Assembly: GCA_035556195.1 (NCBI GenBank)
Contig: DATMFK010000024.1
Coordinates: forward strand, 1 to 64,000
Length of the DNA: 64,000 bases
Origin: G016756615 sp035556195
GTDB taxonomy: Bacteria > Pseudomonadota > Alphaproteobacteria > Rhizobiales > Rhizobiaceae
Direction: 5' to 3'
In this document: positions 8,127-15,090 of the stretch, in pieces
How the letters are laid out: every line of letters starts with the position of its first letter
Position numbering within the stretch: position 1 is the stretch's first letter
Notes under the pieces: generated by a model
Seen by the model: the letters and a program-made list of their open reading frames with translations, nothing else
What the model was told of the DNA's origin: nothing
The model's database searches: none
Translations under genes and position numbers: made by a program

Positions 8127-8729
8127 CTAGAATTGTCGCATCAGCGCCTTTAGCGTCAACTCCACCAACCTGCCAGCCTTGTGTCCGCCCGCCCCGCTGA
8201 CCATTGGGCTATAGGACAGAGCTACGATGATCGCGACGATTTCCTCGGGAGGGCAGGGCAACCGCTGATCGGGGAAAAACGGCCGCATGGCTTCACCCAC
8301 GCTGTGCCAGTTCTGTCTGAAAAGTTGCGTATAGCGTTCGTCCAGAGTGCCGTTTGTCCGTGCCTGCTGCATCGCCTCGAACATCAGGATGGCCAGGCTT
8401 TGGGTCTGGCTACGTTCTTCCGCCCATCCCGACACAATCCCGATCACTTCGGAGGGGGACGAAGCGCCTTCGATCCGCTCAATCAGCGTCGGCGTGATCT
8501 TGTCGGCTTCGGAGGCGACAATCTCGAGAAATATGTCCTCCTTAGACGCGAAGTGCGCATAGAAGGCCCCCCGGCTAAATCCCGCGTTCTCCGAAATCCC
8601 TTCTATCGTCGCGCCGGAATAGCCTGCCTGCAAGAAGGTCTCCAAGGCGGAAACGAGCAGCTTTTCGCGAGTGAGCGCCATGCTCTCAGCTCTGGTCAGG
8701 CGGGCTTTTCGCGGCTCATTGGATTTCAT
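8127..8729 (-). CDS. TetR-family repressor
   Basis: The N-terminal helix-turn-helix (residues about 23-70) reads GATIEGISENAGFSRGAFYA then HFASKEDIF, a clean TetR signature. The C-terminal ligand-binding half resembles the AcrR/TetR_C class. The length of 200 aa is normal. The gene diverges from the sdhC paralogue, and a perfect 13-bp inverted repeat lies between them (8750-8778), which is the expected operator. Known family behaviour predicts that a small-molecule ligand releases it and switches on both itself and the sdhC-like gene. The ligand is unknown. Confidence 0.9.
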   Translation of the reverse strand: MKSNEPRKARLTRAESMALTREKLLVSALETFLQAGYSGATIEGISENAGFSRGAFYAHFASKEDIFLEIVASEADKITPTLIERIEGASSPSEVIGIVSGWAEERSQTQSLAILMFEAMQQARTNGTLDERYTQLFRQNWHSVGEAMRPFFPDQRLPCPPEEIVAIIVALSYSPMVSGAGGHKAGRLVELTLKALMRQF

Positions 8730-8749
8730 CAGGCAACATTAGCATTGCT

Positions 8750-8778
8750 GAATCCAGATACATAGTGTATCTGGATTC
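8750..8778. promoter_or_regulatory. TetR operator, perfect 13-bp inverted repeat
   Basis: The left arm GAATCCAGATACA (8750-8762), spacer TAG, and right arm (8766-8778) form a perfect dyad of 29 bases. It lies 20 bases before each of the two divergent start codons (8729 and 8799). A site covering both promoters is typical of autoregulated TetR repressors. Confidence 0.85.
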
Positions 8779-8798
8779 GCTATGCATTTTAAGGTGTC

Positions 8799-9212
8799 AT
8801 GGACACTGGCTTGAAGGCATTCATGCAGCACACTCGACCTCGTCCCCTCTCTCCGCATTTGACCGTCTGGCGCTGGCGGATATGGGCTATTGCCTCGATC
8901 ACACATCGCATCACCGGGATCGGCCTTTACGTTGTCGGGATGCTGATGTTCACTTGGTTTCTGGTGTCGTTGTCGCTCGGACCGCAGCCATATGCGATGT
9001 TCTGTTCTTTCGCCGGAAGCTGGTTTGGCCAATTCATCCTGATCGGTCTGACATGGGCCATGTTCCAGCACATGGCGTCAGGTATCCGGCACCTCTTCAT
9101 GGATACGGGAGTGGGCTTTGGCTCGGCCATTTCGCGACATTCAGCCGCTGCCACATTTATCTTTTCGATTACCCTCACCGTGATGCTCTGGATTTTCATT
9201 TGGCTTCGGTAG
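8799..9212 (+). CDS. orphan SdhC-like succinate dehydrogenase cytochrome b subunit
   Basis: The product has 137 aa and three membrane helices (about 28-57, 73-100, 115-135), like the membrane anchor SdhC of complex II. The motif SITHRITG (33-40) keeps the Ser and Arg that line the quinone site, and QHMASGIRHLFMD (90-102) keeps the haem-ligand His (H91). No sdhD, sdhA or sdhB gene is nearby, so it is probably an extra copy rather than the housekeeping one. It is the only gene facing the TetR operator. A replaceable, induced quinone-site subunit would fit protection against a complex II inhibitor; that is inference. Confidence 0.85.
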   Translation: MDTGLKAFMQHTRPRPLSPHLTVWRWRIWAIASITHRITGIGLYVVGMLMFTWFLVSLSLGPQPYAMFCSFAGSWFGQFILIGLTWAMFQHMASGIRHLFMDTGVGFGSAISRHSAAATFIFSITLTVMLWIFIWLR

Positions 9213-9722
9213 CTCGACCAAACAACGTTAGACTGCCAGGCATGTTGCGTACGCACAGTACCGAAGCTCTCAACCAGAATCCGGCCGCTTGGCGCTGGCA
9301 CAGAGAACTGCTGCCGGGCCGATTGGACATTGGCTACAGCAATGAGGCTTGGGCAGGCGCGGCCGGGTATTTGATCTGGGTCGCCGGCTTCTCGAGGATT
9401 ACGAGCTGATCATCGGCTAACGACTGATAGGCGATCGCTTCGCGGTTCATCCCTGGGACAGCCGATCTATTGCTATCAGAAATGAGGTGATCTCGATCCT
9501 GAGATGGTTAAGGTCGACATTCACCGTGAGGAGCTCGCGACCTGCGAAAGGCGGCGGCGAAAGTGGAGGTGGTACGATAATCTGCTTCTCTGTGAGAGTA
9601 CGGATTCGAGTCCCGTCGTCCGCACCATGACCCACCATATCGTTCGTGGATGATGGGCCGCATAGGCTCAGGTAGGGAGCCCAAACCTCAAAGCATCCCG
9701 TGCCGCGCGGCATCGTAGGTGA
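9213..9722. other. gap with gene debris and a tRNA 3' end
   Basis: No intact gene is seen. Short plus-strand peptides such as RRGRVFDLGRRLLEDYELII (about 9350-9420) look protein-like but are interrupted by stops and cannot be assigned. The tRNA fragment described separately sits at 9601-9627. The stretch probably marks the scar of one or more insertions. Confidence 0.4.
9601..9627 (+). tRNA. tRNA 3' end fragment (Leu-like), probable attachment-site scar
   Basis: The 27 bases contain a T-arm (loop TTCGAGT inside a stem CGG/CCG), an acceptor 3' strand CGTCCGC, a discriminator A and CCA. The acceptor strand fits tRNA-Leu genes that begin GCGGACG. The 5' half, anticodon arm and D-arm are absent upstream, so this is not a functional tRNA. 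Integrases commonly use such 3' ends as att sites and duplicate them. The tRNA identity is inferred from the acceptor stem only. Confidence 0.55.
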
Positions 9723-10265
9723 TCAGGTCGTCCCGTCGATCGCGTCGAGAACCATTTCCGAGAGTTCGTCGGGCGTGTGAGCGCCACTGTCGAGAATTCG
9801 TGTCTCGGGGGGGAGCTGTTCCCTGGCAGCCAAGCATCGGGCGACATTCGCCAATCGCCAGGCTCGAATCTCTGCATTGCGATTCGGATCGGGATGCATG
9901 GCCTGGTTCGCGATGCGGTGACGCAGGAGGTCCTCGTTGAGCGTCAGGAAGATATGCAAAAACTGATCGTCAACGCGCATTACGCCGTCGAGGATCTCAT
10001 CAAGATACTCTGGTTGCACCAGGGTCATTGGGACGAATATGTCCTGCGAGTAATGCCTTCGAATCTCTCTGAGGGCCGCGATCGTCAGCCCCCTCCACAC
10101 GGGAAGATCCTGATAATCCCCGCTCGCTGGCTCGGGGACGGTCGCCTTCACCACGAAGCCGATCTCTTCGGGGTCGAAGATCAGCGAACCGGGTCTCCGA
10201 TCGCGCAGCCTCTCGGCAAGGCTTGTCTTCCCAGCCCCGAAGGGTCCGTTGATCCAGACTATCAT
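9723..10265 (-). CDS. tmrB: TmrB-like AAA/P-loop protein
   Basis: The Walker A motif sits at the very N-terminus: MIVWINGPFGAGKTSLAERL (residues 1-20). The DPEEIGF segment after the loop and the length of 180 aa match the TmrB family of small nucleotide-binding proteins, named for tunicamycin resistance in Bacillus. ATG 10265 overlaps the stop of the upstream aac(3) gene (ATGA), so the two are translationally coupled. Tunicamycin resistance itself is not shown here; the gene may protect against another nucleotide-like compound. Confidence 0.8.
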   Translation of the reverse strand: MIVWINGPFGAGKTSLAERLRDRRPGSLIFDPEEIGFVVKATVPEPASGDYQDLPVWRGLTIAALREIRRHYSQDIFVPMTLVQPEYLDEILDGVMRVDDQFLHIFLTLNEDLLRHRIANQAMHPDPNRNAEIRAWRLANVARCLAAREQLPPETRILDSGAHTPDELSEMVLDAIDGTT

Positions 10266-11137
10266 GTCGATGGCCTCTCGCCTGACGGCTCGCAAGAGGC
10301 CTCCGCCCCTTCGCGCGTTGGAACCACCGGAGCGGACCCGAAATGCCGCTCAAGATAGGTGACGCCGAAAGATACGATGTCCTGTGCGTCGAATAGGTAG
10401 CACGGCGCGGAACCGACGATTCCGTCTCGATGGCGACCGAGCTGCACGTAGGCGGTTGCGATTGTTTCTACCGCGTCCGGCTCTCCTTCGATGGCAAAGC
10501 AATCGAGAATGCCGTTGGAATCGAAATCCGCTGCTGTTTTCCATACGATCTCGCCGTCGCTTTCAGCCATCGGCATCTCGTATGTCACTCGGCGCTTGTT
10601 GGGGATATCCGCAACCGCCTCGGCGTAGTGCAACGCGGTAACGGAGTTCAGCGGCGCCCCCAAAAGGAGAACCTTCCCGCCCAGGTGAACAAACCGTTCG
10701 ACGGGCGATCCTTCGCCCAAGGCGTGACCGAGTTCGTGAGGCTGTGTCAACGTCTCTGCGAGCGGGCCAACTGCGACCATAGATGCATCGGGGTGTGCGC
10801 TGCGCCGGGCGCCCGGAGCTTGAACAAGAAACCGATTCAGCAGACCGAACCCGCGGTACGTACCCGCCGTTGCCGGATCGAACGGCGGCCAGGAGCGACG
10901 GGCTTCATCACCCAAGCAAGCGCCATTCAGCGTTTCCTCATACGGTGATTTGTCCCACGATGCGTAGCCCATCACGGTGCCAGACGGCCCAACAGCCGAC
11001 AGTAGCGCCGCAACGACGGTCTCTGCTCCTCCTTCGACCGGACCAATCGCCTTCAATGACGCATGCACCATCAATAGGTCTCCGGGCTGGATGCCAAGTG
11101 TCTGAAGCGCCTCTATTATCGACCCCCGTGTATGCAT
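10262..11137 (-). CDS. aminoglycoside 3-N-acetyltransferase, AAC(3)-II/III-like
   Basis: The 291-aa protein is very similar in recalled text to the AAC(3)-II/-III resistance enzymes: VHASLKAIGPVEGGAETVVA, YASWDKSPYEETLNGA, RSAHPDASMVAVGPLAETLT, LGAPLNSVTALHYAEAVADI. These enzymes transfer acetyl from acetyl-CoA to the 3-amino group of gentamicin-type aminoglycosides in the cytoplasm. ATG 11137 has GGAGGAGAG eight bases upstream; the longer TTG start would lie in that ribosome-binding site. The catalytic His/Glu region appears intact and there is no truncation. The gene is coupled to tmrB. The exact subclass cannot be set without alignment. Confidence 0.9.
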   Translation of the reverse strand: MHTRGSIIEALQTLGIQPGDLLMVHASLKAIGPVEGGAETVVAALLSAVGPSGTVMGYASWDKSPYEETLNGACLGDEARRSWPPFDPATAGTYRGFGLLNRFLVQAPGARRSAHPDASMVAVGPLAETLTQPHELGHALGEGSPVERFVHLGGKVLLLGAPLNSVTALHYAEAVADIPNKRRVTYEMPMAESDGEIVWKTAADFDSNGILDCFAIEGEPDAVETIATAYVQLGRHRDGIVGSAPCYLFDAQDIVSFGVTYLERHFGSAPVVPTREGAEASCEPSGERPST

Positions 11138-11274
11138 TGGTGATCTCTCCTCCAAGCCGCAAAATACCGGACTATCACAATAGCGCTCTCTCTTTCGTTC
11201 CTCATTCTACGGCGTGGATTATCGAAAATAGATCGTTTCCGGTTGGATAGGAGCCGTAAGTCAACTCGGGATTG

Positions 11275-11573
11275 ATGACTTTTCTCGCGGGCACGTCCAT
11301 TTGGGATGGCTGCGACACCGCACATCTGGGGTCCGAGCGCGTTTTCGTCGTCCTGCCTGCCTCTCACGCGCTGGGGTCCAAACATGAAATTGCCTGGCGG
11401 ATCTCGCCACATCGACTTTCATCCTGAGTGACATCGCGCCAGGACAAGAGGTCCACGACTATCCGGTACAGCGTCTTGCCGACCTCGGCATCCCGACCTC
11501 CACGAACAGCGCGTAAGTAGGGGACAATTTGCTTGGTGGCACTTGGCCGCGGCCTGACCCTAACCACGCGGCG
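11275..11573 (+). pseudogene. LysR-type regulator, decayed effector-domain fragment
   Basis: The frame from ATG 11275 reads MTFLAGTSIWDGCDTAHLGS then ERVFVVLPASHALGSKHEIA. A shifted frame gives FILSDIAPGQEVHDYPVQRL, and a further shift gives VALGRGLTLTT. In order, these match the effector-binding half of LysR regulators (...LDVAF.AG, HALA, RFI.S, ALGRGLTL). The N-terminal helix-turn-helix is absent and there are at least two frameshifts. Boundaries are approximate. Confidence 0.55.
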
Positions 11574-11726
11574 ATGGAAGGGACCTCAACCAAACCCCGA
11601 CGTCTGGTGAACGTAACTAGTCGGCACGGCTGGTTCGGACCGATAAAATTTGCGCAAGAAGGATCGAGTGCGCGCGGTGGTCGAGTGTCAGGAATTTATT
11701 GGGTGTCGCGACATTTTAACTTTGCG

Positions 11727-12092
11727 CCGATCTCGCTCAGCCACGAGATCGGCCGGGTCGGCTTTCTGGAGCGCGAAAACGCTTCCGTCATGAACGCTTC
11801 ACTGGCCGACCTGGCGCGTAAGGTGGTGTCGTCTTTCCGCAGCGCGCTGAAGGAACTGTCGATCAATGCGCCCTTTTACATCAGCCAGAACGATGGGACG
11901 CTCATGGTTCCGGACTATGTCGAGCGCTATCCGGTGCTGACATTCGCTTCCGGGCCGACCAACTCCATGCGTGGAGCGACGGTGCTGGCCGGCGAACCGG
12001 ACGCAATGGTCATCGACATCGGTGGAACGACTTCCGATGTCGGCATGCTGATGAACCGGTTCCCGCGTGAATCGGCCGTTGCTGGGCCATGA
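11727..12092 (+). pseudogene. hydantoinase/oxoprolinase subunit A, internal fragment
   Basis: About 120 residues match HyuA/N-methylhydantoinase A proteins: ISLSHEIGRVGFLERENAS, YISQNDGTLMVPDYVERYPV, ASGPTNSMRGATVLAGEPDA, VIDIGGTTSDVGML. Full family members have about 690 aa, with an actin-like ATPase core; here both ends are missing and the frame runs into unrelated sequence. Only part of the core survives, so the fragment cannot work. It confirms that gene loss extends to about 12.1 kb. Confidence 0.7.
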
Positions 12093-12110
12093 AACCTAGG
12101 GATGCGAACC

Positions 12111-12132
12111 TGAAATCAAGCCTTTGATTTCA
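12111..12132. terminator. perfect 9-bp hairpin
   Basis: TGAAATCAA (12111-12119), loop GCCT, TTGATTTCA (12124-12132). It follows the hydantoinase fragment on the plus strand and lies about 220 bases beyond the stop of the leftward IlvX-like gene. It may act as a terminator or be the end of a lost element; no T-run longer than two follows. Confidence 0.4.
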
Positions 12133-12350
12133 TTGTAGTCTTGTCGTCCCTCCGGGCCCACCAGAAATCTATCGAATCAATAGCTCGCAAAGGCCCACCG
12201 GGCCGATGTTGGAACCGAGAGCGGCTTCTCATGCGCGCAGCGGCTCCCTCGGGAGGATCCGGGCAGGATGAGCGAGCACTATCGCCTTCAGTTCCGTTTC
12301 CGTTCGTCATTGTGCGGCCGAATTGCAGCTGGCCGCCGCCTGAAACAGCC

Positions 12351-13901
12351 TCAGATACGGGCTTCGATGAGGAACGGCCCCTTGCGGGAAAGGGCTGCGT
12401 CGAATAGGTCCGTGAATTGCTCGATCGTGTCGGCGCGGGCGGCTTCGACGCCCATGCCGCGGGCCAGGGAGCACCAGTCCAGTTCCGGCGAATCCAGATC
12501 GAGCATGCGGCGAGCATTGCGACCGAAGTCGTTGACGCCGACACTCCGCATCTCGCCCTGCAGGATCGCATAGGCGCGATTGGAAAGTATGACGGTTACC
12601 ACGTCGAGATTCTCGCGAGCCTGGGTCCACAAGCCCTGCACCGTATACATACCGCTGCCATCGGCCTGCATCGCCACCACCTTTCGGTCAGGGCAAGCGA
12701 TGCCGGCACCGACGGCAAGCGGGATGCCACCGCCGATGGCGCCGCCTGTCAGTGGGATGTGATCGTGTGGGACGAGGCCCGGCGCAAGCGGCGCCAGCCT
12801 GCGGCCGGAGGTTACGGATTCGTCGCAGAGGATGGCGTTTTCCGGCAAGGCGCGCGCCACGGCGATGCAGACGCTATCCGCATCCAGCTTGCCGGTGGGG
12901 GCAGGGATCTCGCGCTGCGTGAAGCGATGGGGGAGGGAGGGTGAATCCTTGCGCACCCCGATTTCCTCGGCCAGGGCCAGGAGCGCCTCGCCGAGATCAT
13001 TCTCATGGTCGGCCAGTTCTATGATCTCGCAGTCCGGCGGGAGCAGGGTGCTCGGCTTGCCGGGATAGGCAAAGAAGCCGACCGGCTGTTTGCCGCCTAC
13101 GCAGATTGCCACCTCGAACCCTGCGAGCGCTGCGACCGCCTGGTCCACACTATAGGGCACGCGGGGCGCGGAGACACGACCGGCGCCACGCTCGGTCCGA
13201 TCCGAGGTCTGGGAGAACAAGGTCGCACCAGTGGCAGCCGATATGCGCCCGGCGGTCTCTAAAGCGTTGGCACGCAGCGCCCGACCGGCCAGGAAGATGA
13301 CGGCGCGTTTGCCGCTGCGCAACGCAGCCGCAGCTGCCGCCAATGCGTCGGCTCCAATCACCGGTGGTCTGGGCAGGACGACGGGAGACAGGCTTTCGGG
13401 GGCCACCTCTCCCCAGGCGGCGTCAGCAGGCAGGATCATGGTTGAAACCCCGCGCCGCATCAAAGCGGCCACATAAGCCTCCTCGGTTTTTGCCCGCACG
13501 TTGCTGGCATTGGCGATGCGGCCGACCCAATGCGACATCGGCCTAGCGAGAGATTCGATGTCGCTGGTCAGCGGCGCATCATATTCCAGGTGGTAGGTGG
13601 CATGGTCGCCCACAATGTTGACCATGGGTGTGCGTGCGCGCCTTGCATTGTGCAGGTTGGCGAGGCCGTTGGCGAGACCAGGGCCAGTGTGCAACAGAGT
13701 TGCCGCCGGCTTGTCGGCCATGCGGGCGTAACCGTCTGCGGCCCCGGTCACGACGCCTTCCGAAAGTCCCAGGACGCATCGCATCTGAGGCTTGCGGTCC
13801 AGGGCAGCGACGAAATGCATCTCCGACGTGCCCGGGTTGGCAAAGCACACGTCAACGCCATTGATCAACAACACGTCGCAAAGCATGTCGGCGCCGTTCA
13901 T
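12351..13901 (-). CDS. ThDP-dependent enzyme, IlvX-like acetolactate synthase homologue
   Basis: The 516-aa protein matches the IlvX-type branch of acetolactate synthase-like proteins: CFANPGTSEMHFVAALD near the N-terminus with the cofactor-activating Glu, DGYARMADKPAATLLHTGPG, and the ThDP/Mg motif ADGSGMYTVQGLW followed by ILSNRAYAIL. It has three domains (PYR, central, PP). ATG 13901 has GGGAAGAG about six bases upstream; the frame is open further 5' without support. No small regulatory subunit is nearby, so a role in valine or isoleucine synthesis is unlikely. With the IclR gene diverging from it, a 2-keto acid decarboxylase or carboligase role in catabolism is more likely. The substrate is unknown. 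Confidence 0.8.
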   Translation of the reverse strand: MNGADMLCDVLLINGVDVCFANPGTSEMHFVAALDRKPQMRCVLGLSEGVVTGAADGYARMADKPAATLLHTGPGLANGLANLHNARRARTPMVNIVGDHATYHLEYDAPLTSDIESLARPMSHWVGRIANASNVRAKTEEAYVAALMRRGVSTMILPADAAWGEVAPESLSPVVLPRPPVIGADALAAAAAALRSGKRAVIFLAGRALRANALETAGRISAATGATLFSQTSDRTERGAGRVSAPRVPYSVDQAVAALAGFEVAICVGGKQPVGFFAYPGKPSTLLPPDCEIIELADHENDLGEALLALAEEIGVRKDSPSLPHRFTQREIPAPTGKLDADSVCIAVARALPENAILCDESVTSGRRLAPLAPGLVPHDHIPLTGGAIGGGIPLAVGAGIACPDRKVVAMQADGSGMYTVQGLWTQARENLDVVTVILSNRAYAILQGEMRSVGVNDFGRNARRMLDLDSPELDWCSLARGMGVEAARADTIEQFTDLFDAALSRKGPFLIEARI

Positions 13902-14330
13902 TTCGCACTCTTCCCTATTCCGTTGAACGCAAAAGAGGGGCGGCAGCATGCCCGTCGGCCTCGCGCCGATCGGCGCGTTGCTGACGCAAGTCCCGTCTCG
14001 TCCATGGTCAGTAGCATCGCTCATTATTTTGAGCAACCACCGCGCGTCCCGACGTTCGGGCGAGCGTAAGGTGGAAATGCGACGGGGCCGCCGCAGGGGA
14101 GATTTGGCCGATCCCTCCGTTCCCGCGTATCTTCTCCCAATGGCATTTGCGCGGGCCGCTCCCTTCGCGCGGGCGCATAACTGGCCATAATTCCAGCCGA
14201 AAAATCGCAATTCCCAAAAAAATTTCTGCAGTAGTTCCAACGAATTGCAGGCAATCCGCGTCCCGAAACGGAGCTGCGCGGCCCTCCCGATGGTTGACAG
14301 TGTCGCAGCACTGCGAATTTAATATCCTTT
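13902..14330. promoter_or_regulatory. divergent promoter region between the IlvX-like and IclR genes
   Basis: This is 429 bases without a supported gene. For the rightward IclR gene, TTGACA (14294-14299) and TTTAAT (14318-14323) are 18 bp apart and would start transcription at about 14330. A dyad GCTCA (14019-14023) / TGAGC (14030-14034) lies about 120 bases before the leftward IlvX-like gene. The rest shows nothing recognisable. Confidence 0.45.
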
Positions 14331-14357
14331 ATGGATACGCGATATTCAAATAGAATA
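14323..14357. promoter_or_regulatory. two tandem 15-bp dyads at the IclR start (probable autoregulatory site)
   Basis: TATCC-N5-GGATA (14323-14337) and TATTC-N5-GAATA (14343-14357) are perfect dyads with the same geometry. Their centres are exactly 20 bp apart, about two helical turns, and they overlap the -10 element and the start codon. IclR-family proteins bind such paired short palindromes as tetramers, so repression of its own gene is likely. Confidence 0.6.
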
Positions 14358-15089
14358 CAAGAGGAAGGCGGCGTCAGGCCCTTGTCTACTGTCATCAAGA
14401 CGTTGGCGGTGCTCGACGTTCTTGCCGGCAGCGCGCGTGGGATGCGCCTGGCGGAGGTGGCGACAGCCATGGGATTGTCGCGCCCGACCGCTTACCAGCG
14501 GCTGCTCACCCTGGTCGAGGCCGGATGGCTGGAGCAGGACGAGGACCTTCGCTACCGGCTGTCCATGCATGCCTGTCGCTTTGCAGGCGCGGCCCTGGAG
14601 CAGGCCGATCTCGGCGCGCGTGTCCAGCCGGTGCTCGAAGCGCTTGTCGCCAGGGTCAAGGAAACTGCGTCGGTTGCCGTGATCGATCGCGGCCTGCCGT
14701 TCATCGTCTCGCGCGTCGAATCCGAAAGCCTTTTGCGGGCAGAACAGAAGATCGGCACGACGATGTCGCTCGGCGGCTCGGCGTCGGGCCGCATACTGAC
14801 CGCCTTTGCCGACGAGGGGATGCTTGCGCGGCTGCGCCAGAGCGGTGAAGAATTCGCTCCGGAGGAAATTCTGGCCGAGGCGCGGGCAAACCGTTATGCG
14901 GTTTCCAGCGGCTACACCCACAGCGGCGTCATCGCCATAGCCGCTCCGATCTTCGACATGAACGGGAAGTGTTTCGCGACGCTGTCGCTCGTCATGCCCG
15001 AGACCCGTTTCGATCTCGAGACGTTCAAGCGGCCCCTCATCGAAGCGGCCGACGAAATCACCAGCCTTCAGCAAGGAAAACATCGCTGA
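14331..15089 (+). CDS. IclR-family transcriptional regulator
   Basis: The winged helix-turn-helix lies at residues about 20-75 (LAEVATAMGLSRPTAYQRLL) and the IclR effector domain at about 90-245 (SVAVIDRGLPFIVSRVESES, GGSASGRILTAFADE). The length is normal. ATG 14331 coincides with the predicted transcription start, so either the message is leaderless or translation begins at the in-frame TTG 14382 after GAGGAAGG; both keep the DNA-binding domain. The stop lies one base before the next gene, so the regulator is probably first in the operon that follows. It likely senses the pathway substrate. Confidence 0.85.
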   Translation: MDTRYSNRIQEEGGVRPLSTVIKTLAVLDVLAGSARGMRLAEVATAMGLSRPTAYQRLLTLVEAGWLEQDEDLRYRLSMHACRFAGAALEQADLGARVQPVLEALVARVKETASVAVIDRGLPFIVSRVESESLLRAEQKIGTTMSLGGSASGRILTAFADEGMLARLRQSGEEFAPEEILAEARANRYAVSSGYTHSGVIAIAAPIFDMNGKCFATLSLVMPETRFDLETFKRPLIEAADEITSLQQGKHR

Positions 15090-15090
15090 T

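Noticed and set aside
8765..9409. Long open frame over sdhC
   Set aside because: It is a frame shadow of the SdhC-like gene with no protein features; continuous similarity lies in the 8799-9212 frame.
1..9722. CRISPR array or complete prophage
   Set aside because: No regularly spaced repeats are seen, and the phage-type genes are fragments without an integrase, portal or tail genes.
12351..13901. Housekeeping acetolactate synthase ilvB
   Set aside because: There is no ilvN/ilvH small subunit or ilvC beside it, and the sequence follows the IlvX branch instead.
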